Shown here: one piece after another, positions 57,858-64,000 of the stretch
How the letters are laid out: every line of letters starts with the position of its first letter
Numbering within the stretch: the first letter of the stretch is position 1
Source: CBDFHF01 sp965247565
GTDB lineage: Bacteria > Pseudomonadota > Gammaproteobacteria > Methylococcales > Methylomonadaceae
Reading direction: 5' to 3'
Assembly (NCBI GenBank): GCA_965247565.1
Contig: CBDFHF010000003.1
Span: forward strand, 1,860,001 to 1,924,000
Length of the DNA: 64,000 bases
Notes under the pieces: generated by a model
Told to the model about the DNA's origin: nothing
Database searches by the model: none
Seen by the model: only the letters and a program-made list of their open reading frames with translations
Translations under genes and position numbers: made by a program

Positions 57858-58041
57858 TACCAATCTCAACAAGTATTAATATTAACAACATAGGGTTATA
57901 ATCAAGATTTAAAGTAAAGCCTAGCTATGGGAGGCAACGATCGCACGACCAAGACAATTACCTGATACGCTGCAGGAGCATGATTTTCATGCGCTGGCGA
58001 AAACGGAGCCGCATCCACGCACACGCGTTCGATTTCTGGGA

Positions 58042-58443
58042 ATGGCGCATCTGCAAGACGGTCGAGACTACCATGAGATAGCGACGGCCTTACGCGTCCC
58101 TAAGATCACCGTCCAGGGCTGGGTGCAACGGTTTAAGGCCGAGGGTCTCGACGGCTTAAGGGAATCCCCGCGAAGTGGCGCAAAACGGAAATTGGCGGCG
58201 GCCCGGGAAGCCGAGTTTAAGACAGCGGTAATGGGACTGCAAGATCAACGACCAGGCGGTCGGATCACAGGGCACGATATCAGGGTCCTGCTGGAAGAAC
58301 AGTTTCAAGTGACCTGTTGCCTCAATAGTGTTTACAACCTATTGGCCCGACTGGGTCTAGTTTGGATCACGGTCCGGTCGAAACATCCGAAGCAAAGCCA
58401 GGGGAGCCAAGACACCTTTAAAAAAACTTCCAAGCCGCGGTGA
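58042..58443 (+). CDS. IS630 transposase, first frame (DNA-binding part)
   Basis: 133 residues from ATG 58042 with HTH-type sequence (YHEIATALRVPKITVQGWV). The frame is open and family-like back to 57940, where the expected start reads ATC after GGGAGG, so the original ATG may have mutated. A7 at 58420-58426 allows a -1 slip that joins this frame to the next one. Confidence 0.8.
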   Translation: MAHLQDGRDYHEIATALRVPKITVQGWVQRFKAEGLDGLRESPRSGAKRKLAAAREAEFKTAVMGLQDQRPGGRITGHDIRVLLEEQFQVTCCLNSVYNLLARLGLVWITVRSKHPKQSQGSQDTFKKTSKPR

Positions 58444-58994
58444 TGGCCGTGGTACCTGATGAGCTTAGCGTGGAGAGGGTTGAGGTTTGGTTTCAAGATG
58501 AAGCTCGCGTGGGCCAACGAGGGACGCTGACGCGTATTTGGGCACCCAAAGGTAGCCGTCCCCGAGTCATCCGGCAACAGCAATTTGAGGCGGCCTATGT
58601 GTTTGGTGCCGTGTACCCTGCCGAGGGTAAGGTGGTTGGTTTAATTCTGCCTAAAGCCAATAGCGAAGGCATGCAAAAGCATCTCGACATGATTGCGGCG
58701 GCCATCGCCCCAGGTAAACACGCGGTATTGGTCGTCGATCGCGCCGCCTGGCATGTCACCGCAAAATTACAGTTGCCTACCAACCTGTCGATTTTACCCT
58801 TGCCACCTTATTCGCCTGAACTCAACCCTGTCGAGCAAATATGGCAGCAACTGCGGCGGTCAGATTGGGCAAATCGATGCTTTAAAAACTATGACGACAT
58901 TCTGGATGTCTGCTGTCAGGCTTGGAATAAATTTGCTTTGCAACCGGACGCCATTCGATCCCTTTGCTCTCGGAGCTGGGCGATATTGTCATGA
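58440..58994 (+). CDS. IS630 transposase, second frame (DDE catalytic part)
   Basis: 184 residues. Catalytic acids are visible: VEVWFQDEARVGQRG, AVLVVDRAAWHVT and LPPYSPELNPVEQIW. It overlaps the first frame by 4 bases. A -1 frameshift at the upstream A7 run would give the fused TFKKNFQAAVMAVV, the usual continuous IS630 protein. Confidence 0.85.
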   Translation: MMAVVPDELSVERVEVWFQDEARVGQRGTLTRIWAPKGSRPRVIRQQQFEAAYVFGAVYPAEGKVVGLILPKANSEGMQKHLDMIAAAIAPGKHAVLVVDRAAWHVTAKLQLPTNLSILPLPPYSPELNPVEQIWQQLRRSDWANRCFKNYDDILDVCCQAWNKFALQPDAIRSLCSRSWAILS

Positions 58995-59011
58995 AAACTT
59001 ATTGGGATTGG

Positions 59012-59971
59012 TATTAGAGCCAAACCAGCGTGCCTGGCTACCGAAGGTTCGCTCAACGACATAGCGCGCCTGGGTAATTAAGCTATTCCGTTGTTTTTGA
59101 CGCTTACTGAGAGGCTTGTTTTTTACAGCCTTATCTTGGATGCCGTTTTTGAGGCGTCGCTCTTTCAATACCTGATTGTGTTTCCGGCTGTGATATGCCT
59201 TGTCAGCATGCAACCTGGAACCTGCCTTAATCTTTGCTTTATCCATTAGATCAACCATCGGCTTGCTATCATACCCAAAGGGCACAAGTGCTGGTTAGCT
59301 GCCGTGGTCTCGACCGCAATCACCAAACCCTTATCATCCACTAGCGTGTGTTGCTTGTAACCAAACACCGACTTGCCCGCCTTTTTAACCCAGCGCGCAT
59401 CGGTGTCTACGCCAGGCTGGTTGACTTCCACCACTTGCATGTGAGCTTGGGCATCCGATTCGTCATCGCGTTCTTCGCGGTCATTAACCACTTCGTATGT
59501 GGGCTGAGTTTTTGGCTTGCGCGGGCTGTGGGTAATACTGGCATCAACATGGTAACCGGTGGTCAGGGTCACTTGATAGCCCTCAATCTGGCGGTTTATC
59601 TGAACCAGCAGTGCATCCCACGCTCCCGCTTTGGTCAGACGGGTTCTAAACCGGGACAGTACGGAGTGATCGGGCACATCCTCTTCCAAAGACAAATCCA
59701 AAAAGCGCATGACATGCAGGTTGCTGTTAGCCATGTCCTCAACCGATTCATCACTTAAGCCACCGTTCCAAATACCCACCAGGAGCATCTTGAAAAGAAG
59801 CAAACCTGGATACGCCGGACGTCCCGTTACATCCGAGGCGGGTGCATAATGCTGGCGTATAACCGCTTCAATTGCCTTCCAGTCAATCAGGTGATCGATT
59901 TGGTTAAGAAAGTTACTTTTGCGGGTACGGTGATTAACGTAAAAATCAGAAAAAGACATTAAAATACACAC
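59012..59971 (-). pseudogene. N-terminal and central part of the element B IS5-type transposase
   Basis: From 59971: an IS5-type N-terminal domain (IDHLIDWKAIEAVIRQHY, PAYPGLLLFKMLLVGIWNG) and a catalytic core with TTGYHVDASITHSPR. At about 59285-59265 the frame breaks around an apparent 17-base insertion after TTAANQH, then continues as DSKPMVDLMDKAKIKAG and RYVVERTFGSQARWFGSN. There the IS630 element interrupts it. Remaining C-terminus at 57725-57857. Confidence 0.8.
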
Positions 59972-60043
59972 AAGCCATTGAATGATAAGTCTATTTTATC
60001 ATAATACATTGGTTTGGTGTAGTGGTGCCGTGCAAAGGTCTCC

Positions 60044-60571
60044 TTCTATGTCGGCAACCTCAAAGGCGTAGGGCGCATATACCAGCAAACTTACGTAGAC
60101 ACCTACAGCAAAGTCGCGCATTGCAAGCTGTATACGACCAAAACGCCGATTACCGCCGCCGATATCCTAAATGACAAAGTGCTGCCGTTCTATGAAGCAA
60201 AGGACTTGCCCGTATTGCGTATCCTGACTGACCGTGGGACAGAATATTGCGGCAAAGTCGAGCAACATGATTATCAACTATATCTGGCCATTAACGACAT
60301 AGACCATACCAAAACCAAGGCCATGTCTCTGCAAACCAACGGGATTTGCGAACGCTTCCATAGGACGATATTACAGGAGTTCTATCAGGTTACCTTCCGT
60401 AAAAAACTCTACAGCGGATTAGAAGAGCTGCAAAAAGATCTGGACGAATGGCTGGTTGAATACAACAATAACCGAACTCATCAGGGTAAAATGTGCAATG
60501 GCAGAACGCCAATGGACACTTTGCTAGATGGAAAACGGATTTGGGTTCAGAAGAATCTGTCTCAACTCTAA
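60044..60571 (+). pseudogene. 5'-truncated integrase-core (IS481/IS3-like) transposase
   Basis: Reading from FYVGNLKGVGRIYQQ through the catalytic residues YVDTYSKVAHC (first Asp), RILTDRGTEYCG (second Asp) and TNGICERFHRTILQEF (Glu) to a normal C-terminus (YNNNRTHQGKMCNGRTPM). The 5' part is missing where element B ends, and is not found on the other side of element B, so this is a remnant. Confidence 0.82.
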
Positions 60572-60669
60572 TCTGACAGACACCCTGAAAAACTGGTAAC
60601 TGTCAGATCAAGTCTGAGCTAATACATATATTAGAGTCAATACAATCGCTTACAGTCAGTAGACAACTT

Positions 60670-60803
60670 GTGTTTCCATTTGGCCGTAATGTGATGAGTG
60701 GCCAACGTCTGATAATACAATTAGAACGGCGTTTAAGTCGCTTGGTTATGACTCTGATGTTATGACGGCACATCGATTTAGAATAACGTTTAGGATTGGT
60801 TAG
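60670..60803 (+). pseudogene. Tyrosine-recombinase (P4-type integrase) fragment
   Basis: VFPFGRNVMSG then, after a frame change, SDNTIRTAFKSLGYDSDVMT and AHRFRITF resemble the C-terminal catalytic region of P4-like integrases (compare the usual AHGFR motif). Only about 45 residues remain. It suggests a former genomic island; tRNA-Leu lies 10 kb away. Confidence 0.6.
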
Positions 60804-60971
60804 AGAATCTATTTTTATTAACTTGGTAATTAGAGCGCAATCCTATAAACCATCAAAGAAAATTCCGTGTAATAATCTACCTGTTGATGGTTTCATAATG
60901 TGCAACCCTTAAATCGGGTTTGACATTGAAACCTAAATAAAAAAATTATAATAAAATCAGAGGTGAGGATT

Positions 60972-61295
60972 ATGAATCTAGAGAATAAATTTACCGCGTT
61001 GCAGCTTGCTATCATTAATGAACAGGCGTCTCTTTATACCTGCGCATGTCCTGTGCATGTCAGCATGCAAATTGCCAACTTACGAAAGTTATTCGATTAT
61101 CAAAAAACTTGTATGGATATGCCATCGGAGAGCGAGGTTCACTCACGAGTCCATAAGCGCATAGCAGAAGTGACTAAACAGGCTCATCAACTCATGGAAC
61201 AATGCTTAGATGAGATTTTGGATCTGGAAGGCTGGGATAGAACTAATATGGAAATGCCGGCGGGTCTTAGGACACGTATTGAAAAAAATCCGTAA
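60972..61295 (+). CDS. Small hypothetical protein
   Basis: 107 residues from ATG 60972 (GAGGTGAGG just upstream); a GTG at 60963 is possible. Not recognised. Mostly helical and polar, with a CAC motif (SLYTCACPVHVSMQ) near residue 25 and one more Cys in each half. It stands alone, right after the transposon region. Confidence 0.6.
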   Translation: MNLENKFTALQLAIINEQASLYTCACPVHVSMQIANLRKLFDYQKTCMDMPSESEVHSRVHKRIAEVTKQAHQLMEQCLDEILDLEGWDRTNMEMPAGLRTRIEKNP

Positions 61296-61501
61296 CTTTG
61301 ATCGAAAAAAGTTAAAGCAGACGAGTGTCTGCTACAAGGGGGCAGCGATGAAAAACTTGCGAAGACGAGGCAACGATAAATTTGTTACTTCCCATCTTTT
61401 GCTGCATTTCATGGGAATGGTTGAAAAGCGGATCTCGTTGACACGCAAAAATCTTGGTTTGAATCTATACTGGCTTTTAACCCAACTCAGTTTGCCGACC
61501 A

Positions 61502-61885
61502 ATGCTATCACATTGTGCCGATGCGTTGATCGATACCTATCAGCGTTACATTTCCCCTTATAAAGGCTTCCGTTGCGCTTACCATGTTCATACGGGGCGT
61601 CGGTCTTGTTCCGCTTATGCGCGGGTAATAGTGAGGCGTTTGGGGGCATTTGCCTTGTTTTCAGCAATGCCTCGCCAGCTCAGGCGTTGTCGAGCCGCTT
61701 ATAACGCCATTTTAGTTAATCGAAATAGACGTTCTCGGCAGCAAGAAAATAGAAAGAAAAAAGACCGGGATTTTAGCGATTGTATTCCTAGCGATTGTGA
61801 TTTACCTTGCCACTTATCTGGAAAAGTCCATCATTGCGATACGCCCTGTGATTTGGATGTTGGGCCTTGTGATTGTTCCTTGTAA
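61502..61885 (+). CDS. YidD-like protein with a Cys-rich tail
   Basis: 127 residues. The first 70 fit the YidD (membrane protein insertion efficiency factor) pattern: LIDTYQRYISPYKGFRC, then SCSAYARVIVRRLG and LRRCRAAY. The tail is unusual: a basic stretch (NRNRRSRQQENRKKKDRD) and then seven Cys in 35 residues (DCIPSDCDLPCH, HHCDTPCDLDVGPCDCSL). Not next to oxaA/yidC or rnpA, so it is a paralog outside the usual operon. The 206 bases upstream hold only a small hairpin (GCAGAC/GTCTGC near 61317). Confidence 0.72.
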   Translation: MLSHCADALIDTYQRYISPYKGFRCAYHVHTGRRSCSAYARVIVRRLGAFALFSAMPRQLRRCRAAYNAILVNRNRRSRQQENRKKKDRDFSDCIPSDCDLPCHLSGKVHHCDTPCDLDVGPCDCSL

Positions 61886-62116
61886 ACAGTCGTTTAGTAA
61901 AGTGGGTGGTATTTTTTCCTAGTATGCCGGGAGTCCAATTTCTATAACAATCAACATTATTTACCTAGCCAAGAATTATCGGATAGCGTATCGATTTAAA
62001 TCTGGGTCAATAGCGTTCTGAATGTTTTGCTGTTACGTTTCAGAAATATTTGGGCTAGGCGTTTTAGGTTATCATCGGATATGTTTAATTTGATTTAGTT
62101 TTGGAGAACACTTTAT

Positions 62117-62323
62117 ATGAGATTTAACCCCTGTGTTGATGAGTGCACTAAAGAAGGCACTCATTGCGAAGGTTGCGGGCGTTCGCATGAAGAAATTGCC
62201 GCTACTAAGCAAATCGTACAATCGGCAGTCGTTTTTATTAAGAAGCAAGAATACGAAAACCCTGAAGTTTTTGTTGCTGCTATTGGTAAAAGTATTTTGA
62301 AAAAACTGCAAAAAGAGAGTTAA
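62117..62323 (+). CDS. Small Cys-rich protein (DUF1289-like)
   Basis: 68 residues. NPCVDECTKEGTHCEGCGRS then HEEIAA resembles the four-Cys motif of DUF1289 proteins (C-x3-C-x6-C-x2-C), followed by a helical tail. GGAG lies about 10 bases upstream of the ATG. Likely binds a metal; function unknown. Confidence 0.72.
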   Translation: MRFNPCVDECTKEGTHCEGCGRSHEEIAATKQIVQSAVVFIKKQEYENPEVFVAAIGKSILKKLQKES

Positions 62324-62926
62324 TCGCCTAGGCGACAGAGGTGCTCTTCGACTTTCTGTCCCGGGTTGTAGGAGCGGAGTGTAATAATTTTTACCAGCTC
62401 AACACAAAAAACCATTGTTTCCTGGCGTACTTTTAATTTTACGTCTTAAAACTGTAGGGGCGGCGATCAGTTTTGAGGTTGAAAAGGCGTTTGTAACGCA
62501 AAACTCTCAATGAGGCCAATTTTTACTCTATCACTTGATAAGCGATTTTCTGGGGCCGATTATCGGAGTCCTGGCTTGCCTGGTTCTTATACGTTCTGAT
62601 TCACATGCTTTAAAGAGTTTTTAAAACGCCAATTCCTAAGGCTGAAATAGGCCGGGGCATTGAGTTTCTTGTATTTATTTAAGCGGTTATTAGGAAGTTG
62701 CCAAATACTTCTTTTTAAACCAGCTTTATTCATGGCACATGAAAATTATGACTAACTATTGAACCTTTAAAGTGCAACTTGGAATAGACCACCGATTAGG
62801 TTTGGCGAGTTATTGCTAAAAGATGGGGTAAGACGCCATTGAAGCCCCCATTGGTATTAACTTCATCGAAACTCTGATCGCTCAGGTCAACATAATCTAA
62901 CACAATAGTTAAAGAAAGGAAGAATC
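62324..62926 (+). other. 600-base region without a gene
   Basis: No credible coding frame or RNA gene was seen. The last 20 bases hold the ribosome site (AAAGGAAG) of the VPLP-CTERM gene. A possible small structured leader at about 62800-62870 was not convincing. Confidence 0.5.
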
Positions 62927-63805
62927 ATGAAAATCCCGTATTTCCCCTTAATGGCCCTCAGTTTGGTTAATGCTCTTGCGGCACCCGACGTGCTTGCTTC
63001 CAATGTATCTATCGGTAGTAATATTTGGACGCCAACCGGACCGGCTGGCATTATCTATGGCGACAGTACGGTGAATAGTTCGCCGACGGGAAATACCCAG
63101 TTTGGTTATTTAACAACATCTGGCGGCATCAGCGGCGCTTCGCCCTTGGTGTTGAGAAATGAAGGGCGTGGTACCGAGAATCAAACCAATGGTTCGAAGA
63201 TTCAATCGAGTGTGTTCAATGCCAGTTCCAATGACACATTGACGCTTTACTTTAACTACGTTTCTACGGATGGTCGTGGATATGACGATTATGCTTGGGC
63301 CCGGCTAGTTAACGCAGGAACTAACGATACAGCTGCTTGGTTATTCACGGCGCGTAGCACTAATTCTGCAAACGGCAATGTGGTGCCGGGTAATGTTTTG
63401 AATCGCCAAGCTGACAACAATTTACCTGACGAACTAGATGCCGTATTGAATGACGGCAATACCGTTGGTTTTGATGTGGCCAGCACAGACTGGAGCCCGC
63501 TAGGCGCTTCGAGCGGTATTTGTTGGGATGATGCAAACACTTGCGGTCCCACTGGATGGGTTAAGTCGGACTACTCTTTCGTGGCTGCTGGATCTTATTT
63601 TCTTGAATTCGGGGTGATCAACTGGGGTGACGAAATATTCGATACGGCGCTTGCTTTTGATTTCGACGGGTTACAACAAGCTAATTTTAACGGTGTGACA
63701 GTCGTGCCTCCAGTGACAGTTCCTTTGCCGGGAGGCTTTATGCTAATGTCTGCGGGCTTATTAACCGTTATATCTCGTAGAAATCTTTTAAGGCGCAAAG
63801 CTTAA
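62927..63805 (+). CDS. Secreted protein with a VPLP-type PEP-CTERM-like sorting signal
   Basis: 292 residues. A signal peptide (about 1-24, ending PDVLA) precedes a beta-rich domain (about 25-255) with Gly/Asn/Ser/Thr-rich strands (TLTLYFNYVSTDGRGYDDY). The C-terminus is VPLPGGFMLMSAGLL, a hydrophobic stretch and RRNLLRRKA: the tripartite signal of exosortase-dependent PEP-CTERM variants. Such proteins are trimmed and exported to the surface or exopolymer matrix. No exosortase gene is in this window. Confidence 0.88.
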   Translation: MKIPYFPLMALSLVNALAAPDVLASNVSIGSNIWTPTGPAGIIYGDSTVNSSPTGNTQFGYLTTSGGISGASPLVLRNEGRGTENQTNGSKIQSSVFNASSNDTLTLYFNYVSTDGRGYDDYAWARLVNAGTNDTAAWLFTARSTNSANGNVVPGNVLNRQADNNLPDELDAVLNDGNTVGFDVASTDWSPLGASSGICWDDANTCGPTGWVKSDYSFVAAGSYFLEFGVINWGDEIFDTALAFDFDGLQQANFNGVTVVPPVTVPLPGGFMLMSAGLLTVISRRNLLRRKA

Positions 63806-63818
63806 ACGGATTGCAAGC

Positions 63819-63861
63819 AAATCATCCTGACTACAGTTCTAGTTCTTAGTCAGGATGATTT
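63819..63861. terminator. Bidirectional terminator
   Basis: AAATCATCCTGACTA (63819-63833) and TAGTCAGGATGATTT (63847-63861) form a 15-base perfect stem with a 13-base loop between convergent genes. It overlaps the end of the minus-strand gene. Confidence 0.85.
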
Positions 63862-64000
63862 TGCGTCTGAGAGATGCGCATATTCACTACGCGACGAACT
63901 ATGTAATCATCCACGACATATCGTTGTGGCTGGAAACTCAATGCTTGTCGTTGCAAATCTCGCTGCCATTTGACACGAAAGAGGCAATTCCAGCATTATG
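63846..64000 (-). CDS. 3' end of an unrecognised gene entering from the right
   Basis: A minus-strand frame open to the window edge. The last 51 residues (CWNCLFRVKWQRDLQRQAL, then SFQPQRYVVDDYIVRRVVNM and RISQTQNHPD) end at a TAA at 63846-63848. Basic, not matched to a family I know. The strong terminator at its end supports a real gene. Confidence 0.5.

Larger units (their letters stand above)
57860..59011 (+). mobile_element. IS630-family insertion sequence nested in element B
   Basis: Ends CCAATCTCAACAAGT (from 57860) and, inverted, CCAATCCCAATAAGT (ending 59011). It is flanked by TA on both sides (57858-57859 and 59012-59013), the target duplication of the IS630/Tc1-mariner group. Length 1152 bases. 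Confidence 0.9.
57593..60042 (-). mobile_element. IS5-type insertion sequence (element B), split by an IS630 insertion
   Basis: Perfect 12-base terminal inverted repeats: GAGACCTTTGCA (57593-57604) and TGCAAAGGTCTC (60031-60042). Without the nested element it is about 1.3 kb, a normal size for IS5-type elements. The transposase is on the minus strand and broken several times. No clear target duplication could be read. Confidence 0.82.

Noticed and set aside
50574..60803. tRNA-Leu as an island attachment site with att repeats
   Set aside because: No second copy of the tRNA 3' end was found in the window.
61210..61563. 117-residue frame overlapping the 107-residue hypothetical
   Set aside because: Overlaps two better-supported genes in other frames and has no homology-like pattern.
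62790..62870. Possible c-di-GMP (GEMM) riboswitch before the VPLP-CTERM gene
   Set aside because: Only a faint match (GGTAAGACGCCATTGAAGCC); the conserved GCAAACC half and paired helices are missing.
1..64000. CRISPR array or defence island
   Set aside because: No regularly spaced repeats and no cas, restriction or abortive-infection genes recognised.

Overview
The window looks like a chromosomal segment of a gammaproteobacterium with moderate to low GC. The content and gene order fit a methanotroph-like lineage (Methylococcales). This is an inference from gene order (rsmB-DUF4390-ntrY-ntrX, ybeL/leuS-lptE-holA, secG-tRNA-Leu), TfpX-linked type IV pilins, a VPLP-type C-terminal sorting signal and the protein sequences. 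No methane-oxidation gene is present to prove it.

Layout. 1-11.2 kb (minus strand): a FecR/TPR/beta-barrel outer-membrane protein (runs off the left edge) with a CHASE2 nucleotide cyclase, a GH5 glucanase, an SbmA/YddA-like ABC protein whose ATPase motifs are broken, a membrane-anchored retropepsin-like protease, and the YadG/YadH exporter. 11.5-24.2 kb: ppx with two membrane proteins, a LysM protein divergent from def-fmt-rsmB-DUF4390-ntrY-ntrX, then rplM-rpsI. 24.2-29.1 kb: a three-gene glycolipid/lipid A-type set (GT2, LAB_N, ArnT-like GT39) and a fused MFS/spermidine synthase-like gene. 29.2-32.8 kb: a MITE-like palindrome, two type IV pilins with sigma-54-type promoters, an RHH regulator overlapping a small membrane gene, and the TfpX accessory gene. 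32.9-37.4 kb: a Bax-inhibitor-1 protein divergent from a truncated globin-lapD-lapG-metallopeptidase operon. 37.6-50.7 kb: housekeeping genes lnt, parA-like, ybeL, leuS-lptE-holA, yhbY, rlmE-ftsH, glmM-tpiA-secG and tRNA-Leu(GAG).

50.75-60.8 kb is a dense transposon region next to tRNA-Leu. It holds an exact head-to-tail dimer of an IS66 element flanked by an 8-bp target duplication, a frameshifted IS5-type element, another IS5-type element split by an IS630 insertion with a TA duplication, and remnants of an integrase-core transposase and a tyrosine recombinase. 60.9-64 kb holds small or poorly known genes: a 107-residue hypothetical, a Cys-rich YidD-like protein, a DUF1289-like protein, a secreted VPLP-CTERM protein, and the 3' end of a gene entering from the right.

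Sequence-level oddities: holA carries a one-base frameshift in a C run that removes its conserved C-terminus; the YgjP-like metallopeptidase lacks a normal start codon for its conserved N-terminus; NtrX lacks the GAFTGA loop and the Walker B aspartate; and the SbmA/YddA-like ATPase domain has lost most catalytic motifs. No CRISPR array, rRNA operon or complete prophage was seen.
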